The translations under genes and the position numbers were made by a program. Source: Aphelocoma coerulescens (taxonomy: Eukaryota; Chordata; Aves; Passeriformes; Corvidae). Taken from it: a DNA stretch of 64,000 bases. Below are positions 39,701 to 51,700 of the stretch, piece after piece (position 1 is the stretch's first letter; each line of letters opens with the position of its first letter). The notes beneath the pieces were generated by a model. It saw only the letters and a program-made list of their open reading frames with translations, was not told the DNA's origin and did no database searches. Location of the stretch: contig NW_027184085.1 in assembly GCF_041296385.1 (NCBI RefSeq), forward strand, positions 12,953,301 through 13,017,300, written 5' to 3'.

Positions 39701-42700
39701 TGCTCTTTTGGATAGTATTTTTAATATTTTCCTCATCTGACTTCACAAAAATATTTTCACAATGTTTTCTCAGGATTTCCCAATGTAAGCTACTGTGTTT
39801 GTATATGCAGTAGACATTGCCAAAGACTTTTCAGATTGATTTCATTTCAAGAACTTAATGCTTTTGCAGCAGCAAAAGTACAAAACAGCTTTTAAATCAT
39901 TACTAGTAATTATCTTTTGTAATTTTCTTATAATCACAAAGCTAGCCACATCAGTCTATGGAAAAATTATTTTCAGGGTTTTTGTGACAGGCTTCTGGGA
40001 CTTCATGCTCCAAAAGCATAGTGACCAAAACATCCAGCCATCACAGAAATCCTTTTTTCAAATGTTGAAGATGTTTATGTGATGATACATTCTGCATTTT
40101 ATCATTCTTATTTGTTATATTTTCCATTTGCTCAGCTATGACCTGGAATTTTTTTGTTTTCAGAATCTACATAGGTTTTTCTTGTTTTAAACAAAATAAA
40201 TTATTTGAGGTTTGTGGTTGGGTTTTTGGTTTTTTTATGGTAGGACTGGTTGGACACTGAAACAGGTTGCTGAAAGAGGCTGTTGAGTCTTCATCCTGAG
40301 AAATAATAAAAACCAAGCTGGGTGATATCCTGAGCTGTCTGTAGTATCTGACTATGCTAGGAGCAGGATGGTTGAATTAGTCATCTCCAGACCTCTCTTC
40401 CAACCACAGCCATTCTGGAGTTGTGTAAAATTCAGTATCAGTAGGTGGGTACCTACCTACGTGCACACGTAAGCAAAGGCAGGAAAACAGTTCTTTGTCT
40501 GCAATTAACATACTTACTTGCCTGGAGAGCTGGGAGGTAGGACCTACTTTGAGATGGAATTTGATGTTTAGCATTTCCAGTGATAAATATGTGTCCCTGA
40601 GTTATTCTAAGTGGAAGCAGTAAGAAGTTAGAGGCATCAAAGAATAAATGCTCTTTAAGTGTTAATTATTTTTGTGTGATAAAGATTCTCCTTACCCTTC
40701 CCTCCCACTGTTAAGACCTAGCCGACAATGATCCCTTTGTTATACAGTTAATTAGAATTTTCACTTCTTTAGGATTATATGATTGGGAAAATTTTTTAGG
40801 ATATAGTTCAGGAATTCAGTATTTCGGTATTTTTGAAGTATTGTTAGTTGCTAAAATAATCTGAAAACCACATGAATAGTTTTTATTATTTCTTATAAAG
40901 TAGGTTTAATGCCAGTGGATTAATAAAATTACTACAAGTTCAGAGCTTGAGTTTGTTTAGTTTTTAACATATTATTTTCTTGGGACGTTTTACAGTTTCA
41001 GAAGATTTATAGGGCTACATTTAATGGCAGTTTCTTTTGCCTGCACTGTAGCACGTGCCATGGTGGTTTTAAGTGTGCTGTGCATGTTTGACAAGTTAGA
41101 AACTCAGCAAACCCCATCAGTGCTGAGCCACACTGTCTCAGGCTTGTTTTTGTTGGCTGGTATCCACTACCATGCTATAAAATACATTTACTTGACAGTA
41201 GAAAGTGGAGAACCACATTAACTACAGAGTTTAAAAAGGCTGGCTAACCACATGCAATAAATATTAATAAAAGAAAAGGCCACCCACCTTTGACCTTCAA
41301 TACTTGTTACTAGCTTTGGTGTTTTAGAGTTACTTTAGCATTTTGAGCATTACATAACAGTATGTAAGACTCTTACTTAAATCAAACAACTTGTTAGCTT
41401 ATAACTTATCTATTAATAACTTACCTATTGTGTACCTCAGATTTAGATCTAAAAATGTTGTTTTGTAGTTGTCTTGTAATAAGCAAGCCAGGTTTATTTG
41501 TACCTGTAAATAAATGGGAAAGTGTAATGTTGTATGTTGTGTGTATGAAGAAGGGAGGATACTCTGCTGGGCAACCTTGTAAAGAATGACTATTTGATTA
41601 ATGAAACTTATCTCACTCAGTTTTTCTTGAAACAAGAACACAAAGGAAAAAACCAGCTCAGAGGAGTGTCATGCATCATCTTGTGGTAAAATGAAGTTCT
41701 GATTCATAATGGCTGAATGGGCTTCAGAATTTTTTCAGTATTTTTAATGTTACGTGCCTCCTAGCATTCAAAAAAATGGAGTCTGGACAATACCAGAAAT
41801 AGTATGGAACATGCAGTGGGAAGTGGAGGGAGAAGAAAGGCAAGGCTAGAGAAGGGAGCATTGTTCCGTGAAATACTAACAGGATAATGTGTCTTGCTAG
41901 CTCTGAATACATTTATTACATAAGTAGCACAAACAAACTTCAGCCTTGGACACTATCCCTTTAAGGCATCACTGTCTGTCAAAAATAGATACTTTCTTTT
42001 GTGTTTTTGATGAGACAGGTTGTCCTCTGTGGCAGATTGTGCCCACTTTGGTTTTCTCAAGTCAGAAGTTTGAGTCTTAGAGTTTCTGTGCTGCTGAATC
42101 AGACTGAAAAGAGTACTCACATGAAGATTCAAAGTCACATGTAGAACAATACTCTTAATGTCTGAAAATGAGTTTCGCTGCTGACCAGAAGGGTGACAGT
42201 ACTGTGAGACATTGGCTTCAAATACCAAGTTCTTAGTGTTGTGGGTAAGAAAGAAGCAAGAGTGAAAATCAGCATCTCTTCCGTTTCTGCAGTCAGCAAG
42301 TGAAAGGTCAACAGTGTATGACAAGAAGGGGAAAAAACAGATAAAGTGATGAATGAAGTGGGAGAATTAAGAATTAAAAATAAGAACACAAAAGTCATGA
42401 AGGCCTGAATTGCTATATCATATCTGAAGCTTAATTGTTCTCCTTCAAATTCCTCTCTAACTTTCCATTTCCAATATGCCTGTGAAGACCCTGGCAACAG
42501 ATAGTCTGTGGAAACCATTGGTTATCACCCTGTCACCAATTTTTACTTCCTTCCCTGCCTACATCCTTGTATTGACACTTCTTTTACATTGTATTCTACT
42601 CTGGAGTTATTCATTCACATATTCACATGCTCATTCATGTGCTTAAGCTTGGTCCAACTACAGTGTGATGCACTTTCTGACAATGTGAACATTAATTCTA

Positions 42701-45700
42701 AGGTCCAGATGAGTGACCAACTAACTGTCAATATCTCACTTCATTTCAGAGTGTCGTGCGTTGCCTTTGGCATCCCAAGCTCAACCAGATCATGGTTGGT
42801 ACTGGAAATGGTTTAGCCAAAGTGTACTATGATCCTGTCAAAAGCCAGAGGTATGTAATTGTGTTTTATTATGGTTGTTTTCACAAATTTAGCCTGATTC
42901 TGGGATTCAGTGATTATACTAAGAAATGAGAAAACCTGGTTTAGTAACATTTGTTTTGCAGAGTTACACTTATTTAGCAACAGTAGAAAGAGAAAAAAAA
43001 ATAACCCAGAACATTTACTTACGAAGAGTGGCACTTTTCCTCTGAGCTTTTTCTGTTGCAGTATGCTGACTACTCTACCTGAATTTACAAATGCTTTCAT
43101 TTTTTAATTGCATGAAACCTGCAGTAGGAATAACCACCCTTTCATCCTGTCTCTTGGAGGTTGCTGAGGAAGTGTGACTGAATGGGTATTTATGGTATTT
43201 AGTCATCTATTTTTAATGTATATTTTTTTCCTGAAGTAAAAATCTTGTTTAGAAGCATAAGCTTCAGTGCTGGTGAAGTAATACTGGAAGACACAGTTTG
43301 ACAAGGTGTAAAGCAAGGAAGCACATCCCCACCTTTCTTCTAGTCTTCCTTGCCACCCTCATTTATGACGTGGATTTTGTCTGTACATCTAAGGGACAGG
43401 TGGTACTGATTTATCAGAAGGTGGCTTGCCAGCCTAAGATGAGGAGGACCTAAGTAGCCTACAAATACTTGTTTTGCAATTCATTTGCCTTTACCATCTG
43501 GGTTGGCTGGAGAACTGGGGAATGCTTCCTCCCTGTCAGCCAGGAGGAAATGTACAATTCTTTGATACTGAGTGGGATAAGTAAGTTGTTTCCCCTGTAT
43601 GCGCCATCTTTGTTCTGCTGGCATCCAAAACCAAACTGTGTTACAGTTAATGTTTTCTGGATACTTACTGTCACCTGGGCACTTGGATGTGAAGATAAAC
43701 TCTGGTTTACAAGATTATCAGAAGTGAGTTTTGTTTTTCTGGTTTTGTCAGTTTAGAGAACAAGAGAATTAATCATCATTGTTTGGACCACAGAACCCTA
43801 GCACAGTTTTGTGACTGGTTTGTTTCCTCGTATTTACCATGAGGAGGAAAATACTACTGGTTTAAATCAATCTTGCTGCAGCCAGGCTTATGCAGTCTTT
43901 CCTGCCTTAGTGTTACAGACACCTCTGGTTAAATAACTGCCACCTCTGCTGCTTAGGAAGAATAATATCAGGGGCAAATGAGTGCCCAAGTTTGGAGAGC
44001 AGCACTTCCAATGTGCACACTAAAGTACTGTGGACAAATGAAGTGTGAAATGAATCTTCCACCCTTATTTCTGCATGTCATATAAACTGCTCTGTAACAG
44101 AAACCCTATAATCTCTCTACCCTCCTTCACATGAGCATGAACAGGCAAAGATACAGACATTCATGAATATTTAGAGTGCTGTGTAATTTTGTTGAGACTG
44201 TCTTGAATAAAAACGGATTTCTGTTTGATATAAGCAGACTAACTGAACTGCTCTGTTTCCTCCTAGGGGAGCAAAATTATGCGTGGTCAAAACAAAACGA
44301 AAAGAGAGACAAGCAGAGACTCTCACACAGGATTACATTATAACACGTAAGAAATTTAAACATATCTTTATAACAGCATCCCTAGCTCATTCTTGGGTTT
44401 GAAATGATTTGCAGATCATTTAGCTTTATCTCTTCTCCTCTAAAAAGTGTTTCATTAAGCATTGATCATTGATATTGTATATTGGTGCTTCATACAAAAT
44501 TTTTGTAGTGTTGCACAACCAGAAAGTTATATACATTCTGTATGCTCTGTAAAGTTGTTCATAATGGTTGGTTTCTTGATTGGTGGTGCTCCTGAAAGCC
44601 TCCAAAATTTTGGAGCTTTCGTAAATCTTCTGTTTTGCTTAACTTAATTGTGGAGTGTAGATGGGTTTAGGAAGAGTTTTGCCACTTTGCAGTACCAGTG
44701 ACAAAATCAGAGATGAGAGATAAGTCTTGAACAAATACCAAATGGTTTTTCCAAATTTATAACTTGCCCCAAGTTACATAGGGTTTTAGACAGCTTAGCT
44801 ATCCCTAGCCTTAGGGGTTTTTAAGACCTTATGTTCATACTAAGGCTCACTGATGCATAAAAAATAGTTATTGTTGCTTCTATAAAATGTTTAATTATCT
44901 GTCTTTTCCCAATGGCAAATTTTACAGTGGAAAGAGAGGATTAACTGAGAGGTCTTGACCCTCCCCATTAGCATTGCCCTATGTAGTGTTTCCTCATGTG
45001 AAATGAGAACAGTCACACAGTTGTGCCATCTTGCTTCTCTTCATCCTCTTTCAGTTCCAGGGTGTTCAGCTCTGATTTCTAGTAGGCTTGGTTTTACACA
45101 TACTGAAACCATTTTTTCTAGAATGAACAAGTTGTTTGGCAGCATAATAAACAAAAAGAGGTTTAGAGAGAGAAGGTTTGGGCAGTCTTGGTAACTAGAC
45201 CCATATCAAGGCACTTTGGTTCTCGGTTCCCATCTTGGGCACTTTCTAGCCACAGCTGTCTCCAACCTACCATACTGCTGCAGATGTCCAGCTCCAGTTT
45301 TTAGGGTAAACTTAAGCAGCAACTGCCAAAGATCAGGGCTATTTATCTTTATGGGGTGCTCTTAGTCCATCCTTATAACATCCTTCATTGTAATGCTTTG
45401 TGTGCACTATCATTAGTGTTTATACTCTAAAGAACTTCTGTGATTTTTTAAAGAAAATTCTGCTTAAAATCCAGTGAAACTTGTGTGTTCAAGGCATTTT
45501 TAAATGTCATTGAAAGATATATGTCCAAGTTATGCAAATTTTTGGAATTTCATCACTGAGTTCTAGCTGTTTAACTGTTTCTTCCACATCATTTTGAAAC
45601 TAAACAAGGATGCTTCCATATACAGTAATGCAGAAAAATGTTGTAAGGATTTGCTCAGCAAGTGTTTAAGTTTTTTGCATATTTTGGAAACTTTTCAGAG

Positions 45701-48700
45701 GTCTGTCTTTTAAGTTACAGATAGAACTGAGAAGACCTGAATATCTCTGAAGTGCTTTTGCAAAGTGAACTGACCCTTTTTTGCTTCTCTTTTTTCTTCT
45801 CTTTTTTTTACCCCTCTTTCTCTTTTTTTTTTTCTTTTCCTTCAGATTTCTTGTTGCTCCTTAGTATGAGAATTGCCTGTAATGGCTACTTAAAATGCAG
45901 GAATGTTGTTTTAATGGATTAAGGGTCACTTTTAAAACACAGAAATACACAGCCTGGTTTTTCCTTTGACAACCTTGACTCCACAAATGGCAAAAGCTTG
46001 GATCTGTGCATTAGTCACCTCAGATGCTCTGTGGAAATTGATCAAGCTTAGTGCTTGGCAGAAAATTGTCCCTGGCATTTCATACTTAATGAAATCTGCA
46101 AAAATAAATTGTTTCCAAAGACCTACTGTGTGTCACCTGTCTGTGACTTCACTCAGTCTAATAAATTGAAGAGGCTTACAGAAATAAACTGAAAACTCAA
46201 GCTGATAGGTACCTGAATGCTCCCTACTGTTTTTTTTATTCAATATAGAGATGATGTTCCTAAATTTAAGATTCGTTTGGTTATTTTTTGTCTTTATTGG
46301 ATCATTTGGCCCCTACACAATTTCCCTTATTTTGGGAAACAGCAGCAATGAGCACACCTGCATGTGAGATATAAACTTCACTGCAAGAAAACCATGTCCA
46401 TTAACATGGTGTTTCTGTGTTGCTAACAAATGAGTCTCATCTGAGTGGCTCAAAGCCATTACTGTGATTGAAGATAGCCCTTTTATGAGGAAATAGAAAT
46501 TTTAAATCCTTACAATTTAGGCAGACTGCCTCAGTTATGTTATTTTTCCAATGGTGAGTAATCTTTATTATTTTAGAAAGAACATGATTGTGACTTCATA
46601 AGCATAAAATTACATTTGGAATCATTGAGGGGTTTCCGCTCCACTCTGTCATATCCAAGAATGTATCAAGTGCCTTGTCATGCTCTGAGCGCATGAGAAG
46701 GCTTCAGAAACATGGGAAGTTCAGAAAAGAGTAACTGGTTGGTCACAATGCTAATGTTGAGAACTGAATGACAGAGATATGAATGAAATACACATAAACT
46801 GTGGAAACAGTATTTCAGAGGAGAGGCTTCTGTCTGAAGGAACCCTGATATCAGACTGTTTTCATCTTTGAAAAATTCCGCAGAAAGAAACCCCTGAAAG
46901 TACAACTCAGTAAACCATTGTTTGGATATAGGATTATAAAGTGGCTGCTCCTGCCACTTTTTCCATTGCAAGAAAGAACCCAACTCTTTGTATTGAAGAT
47001 GTTAAAAAGAAAATTGAATTTATAACATTTAATTTTCTCCAAATTATGACCCTTCAGCCCATGCGCTTCCGATGTTCCGTGAACCACGACAACGAAGCAC
47101 GAGGAAACAGCTGGAGAAGGATAGGTTGGACCCCATGAAGTCTCACAAACCTGAACCTCCAGTAGCAGGAGCAGGTAATCTAGGCATAATCATTTTAGAG
47201 TGTTGTATGCCGAAGGGGCCGTCATGCTTTGGTTCTACACTCATTTGGATTTGCATTTTTTGGGTGGTGACTCTACTCCATAGATCCAGCACTTTAAGAC
47301 ATTGATGTCTCATTGGAGTGCTTGCCTACAAAAAATTAGTAATTACAATGGCTTACTTTGAGTTACATAATCAGTAGAACACCTGCCTGAATGGAGCTCT
47401 AAGTTAAACCCTTCCTATAGCATTAAATAACCTCTTTGTATCAGACCACCATTGTAGACTCTGCATATTTCTTAAATATTTTTCTCTTCGTGTCACAGGT
47501 CGTGGTGGCCGTGTTGGGACTCATGGGGTCACCCTGTCATCATATATAGTCAAGAACATTGCCTTGGACAAGACAGACGACAGCAACCCTCGAGAGGCCA
47601 TCTTACGTCACGCGAAGGAAGCGGAGGAGAATCCATACTGGGTGGCTCCGGCATATGCTAAGTAAGGCACCAATTAGGAATACAAGTAACGTTTCTAGAG
47701 GCCAGGAGGAGTTTAGTTAAAATAGAAGAGACATTTTTAATGCTATACTTTGCCTTTTTTGGATTGCTGCCACAAATACGTAAACCAAGAATATACTCTT
47801 TTATGACGATACGAGTTTCCAGGAGGTTGAATTGTTGAAATTTCATATTTCCACTTTTAAAATGTACCTGCTAGTGCTAGAAGTTATTTTGAAGCTTGCA
47901 AAGTTGATTTGAGTTTAGAATCTTCTCCAAATTCATGCCTAAAATTGCAATATACCTTTTAATAGGGTACTGTCCTACTGATATATTGAGATAATTTTCC
48001 AATATGCCCTCTAGTTCTGACTGATTCTTAGGTTAAACCTTCAAAATATTTACTTGGTGTTATGACAGTATGATTTCTCAACTGTCGTAAGTTTTTACCT
48101 GAATTTTTCCTACATGAGGATCCAAGTAACTGCCTGAATTAACTTGGTTTTAAAGGTACAGCAATATTAAAAATTGCACTGATAAAATCTCCTACCAAAA
48201 ATTCTACATAAAGAAGTAAGTTTTCAGTTGTTACATAAATTAAAGAACCTCAACAAGATTTTTTAGTAAAACCTTGGCAATCCCACAGACAGTACTTTAT
48301 TCAATTTAAATTGTATGTGTGAGTGTGGTATTTGTGTGCATATATTAAAATGAAGATTGTGCTTCTTGAATGCTTTCTAGTCAAGGAATTTTTTTCCTAA
48401 AAATAAATACATTTAAACAATTAAATACAAACAATTAATATATAATAGTATAGAAATAAGTACTACATAAATGCATTTCATACTAATGAACTGAAACGAA
48501 CACTTTAGAAATTACTAGAATTGTCATATTTTATTATCATTGAGGGAGCTTTTTTCACAAAATAGTGTCAAGCAGTGTTTTCAAAATGCATAAGGAAAAC
48601 ATTTTGAAGAGTTGAAAGAGTCTTCACAGAACAGTATGCCAATAATGAATTGCGTTTTTTTTGCACCCCAGTGTTCTATGTCCAAGGCTGTACATTCATT

Positions 48701-51700
48701 AGTACTTTCCTGATTACTTTCTTTATTAGTGTTCAGCTCTGTAGCTGAATCAATCACCACCTTTTTCCAGAAACTAGAAGTATACAAAGAATCACAGCTT
48801 GTTTCTGATGGTGACATTTGTTTTCTGACTTGACCCACATGTTCACAGAGATAACTAAATAACTGTTCCAAAGCAGCTTGAGAATGTCAGTGACCCAGCC
48901 TGACTTTGATTGGGTAATTAGTAAGTATGGCACACTGGTAATTGATAAGTATGGCATTTGTACATCAAACCAAGGCATTATACAGTATCACTCTTGGTAC
49001 CAAAAATGCAATGTTTGAAAGCCCAATTCTGTGGCAATTGTTGTGATTAATGTGCTAAATATTGATTTTTAATTGTTTGAGAGCTCATGATTACTAGAGA
49101 GGAAATGTACTTGGAATGTGTAGGCATCTGGTTTTATTTGAGGAATCCATTCTCAAAAGTACATGCAATCACACATTCCACCAGGTAGATAGATACCTCA
49201 GCATACTTTTGGCTTTAGTAACTTCATTGATTGTATATTAAGTTTCATCCCTGACACCTGCAATGTAGTAGACATGAAAGTTTTAAGACAAAGCTGTGTT
49301 ACAGGAGGCTTACTGTGTCAGGTGGCCAGATCTCATTACAGTTCCTTGTTAAAGATGTGGCTGCAGGGGAAGAGGAGAGCTGGCTGAGAAGTGGGCAGGA
49401 TGCAAGTCCAGACTGCTATTAACTTACCCACCAGCCGGTGATATGTATGTGGGGGAATTGGACTGCAGCCAGCAGCATGCTGCCTTGATGAGTTTGTCAG
49501 CTGATAAATCTCATCCTAGTGAAGCTGCCATTATACTTGCTTTAAAAGTTTGACTTTCAGATATCTCTGTGCAAAGAGCATAACCACCCCCCCCCCAAAT
49601 AATAACATTAATAATAATAATAATAACACAATAATAATAACATTAATAATAATAATAATAACACAATAATAATACTATTAATAATGACACTAATGTTAAT
49701 ACTAATAATGCTTAAGACAATAAAATGCAGAAATTTTCTTATTGTGTCATGCTCTTAGTTTTCAGAAATTCAGGTCTATATTAACAGCCACAAAAAGCTG
49801 TGCTATTATAATTCAATATATGAAATATAATAATATATAATATTATAGTAATATCCTACATCTGACTTTACAGAGCATGTATATTTAACCTGTATATAAA
49901 ATGCATCTTACAGATGTACTTACATTTAATACTTATATTTAATAAAATATGCAAATTGCAAGTAATTGATATGAATTATCATGCAATATTGGTTTATATA
50001 TTGGACAGCTGCTTTAGCTATAGCATAAGTTACACTATAGAGATAGGAAAGGTGATATTCTGATACTTTCTTAAAATCATATACTGTCTTAAGACCTAAA
50101 AACCATACATGCAGTATGTTTCATTTTTTAAAATGGTGCTTATTCTTTTACTACTTTACTCTTCTGATACCAGTTTTTCCACATTTCTTGTAGTAAATTT
50201 TTACTTAAACATAGTATAAAACTATCCACTTGATACATCTTTTGTTTGACAAGGCTTTTGGTCCTGTGCTGTCCATGCACATAAAGTTTTCACTCGTTCA
50301 GTGAAACTATAGTTTCCTTACACATTTTCTTCAGAGAATGTATAAGGAAACTATAATTACATTATTTTCTCCACTGATAGTTATGAAATAATTTTAGACT
50401 GAGAAGATTAAGAAATTCTCTTTTTGTGATTAATCAGTTTTTATAACTTGGAATATGATGACTGGATTGGAGTTTCTCTGTTCCTGATCCATACTGGTTA
50501 AGTCATTCTGAATCAGTTAACTGATTTAATGCTTTTCTAATTGTATATGAGGGAGAGTGACATTTTTACAAGGATAGGTAGTGACTGGATAAGGGGGAGT
50601 GGTTTTAAAATTAAAAAGGAGAGATTTAGATTAGTTGTTACAAAGAAATTCTTTACTCAGAGGGTGGTGAGGCACAGAACAGGTTGCCCAGACAAGTTGT
50701 GGGTGCACCGTCCCTGGCAGTGTTCAAGGCCAGGTTGGATGAGGCTCTGAGCAACCTGATCTAGTGGAAGGTGTCCCTGCCCATGGCAGGGGCGTTGGAG
50801 CTGGATGATCTTTTACGTCCCTTCCAACCCAAACCATTTTATGATTTTCACTTTGATAAATCTTGTAAGAAACACATGACTTCTGCTGTTAGTTTATGCA
50901 TTCTATGTAAAAATATATCCCTTTTTTTAGAGCTAAAGGCGTCTAATTTACTCTTGAAGCCAAATATTCATTTGCATTATTTACCACTTGAAAAATTTTT
51001 CAAGCCTGTTATCATTATCTTGACCTTTCCGTTTCACCTGTCATTTGAGTCAGAAAGGAGGCAGAAGTAAGTAAGAGGCAAAAGAATGGGTGAAAAACAG
51101 ATGCTGCTGAAAAGGATGCTGGGGATGCTGAATCAGGAGATGACATGTCACCGAAGCCCAATATGAATAAAGTGTCAAATAAGATGTGATCAACACAGCA
51201 GAAAAGTCATAAAGATGAGGATAAGGAAAAGATCTTGAGATTTCTCAGGAAAAAGCTTGTTAAGAGTCCTTGGCAAGAGCCATTCCACTGGAGTGAAAGG
51301 AAAGGAAGGACAGATTGAAGATTTCAAGTAAAGAACTACAGGAAAGGAACTTGAGGCATCAGTTGTAAATGTTTGAAAATTACATTCTTTGTGAGCTGTT
51401 TGTTTTAACACAGCTGTACAGATATACTATAATGACTTCAGATGTCCCTCTGAAGGATCAGCAGGAATTACTAAGCATTGTCTAATCAGGCCCAAATGCA
51501 GCTTTCTTCTGTACCAGAGAGAAAGTGAGGGTGAAATTTCCCTCCTCAACAAGGTAAACTGGAGTTCTTGAAAATACCTTTCATTTCAGTGATGTTGCCT
51601 CTATTTTGTAGTCTTTTTGATTGCTGCTTGTCACTGTCAAAAGGGAATGACCTGAAGCAAGAGTCTGTAGCTGTGTTGTGTTCACCAAACTTTTTCTCAA

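Larger units (their letters stand above)
27857..42749 (+). other. WDR70: WDR70 intron, 14.9 kb
   Basis: GTATGT donor, TTTCAG acceptor. It includes A-tracts at 28035-28050 and 32687-32700, hairpins at 28401-28420 and 34471-34491, a GT-rich low-complexity stretch at 33283-33331 and a CR1 3' tail at 40245-40420. Overlapping minus-strand ORFs near 41953-42518 are not recognised and carry no coding evidence. Confidence 0.9.

Noticed and set aside
41953..42518. Two overlapping minus-strand ORFs of 123 and 127 codons just before a WDR70 exon
   Set aside because: They overlap in different frames, have no family features and are antisense to the intron.
49606..49675. Repeat units of 35 bp that could suggest a CRISPR array
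   Set aside because: Only two direct units with no spacers, AT-only microsatellite sequence, and a vertebrate genome.
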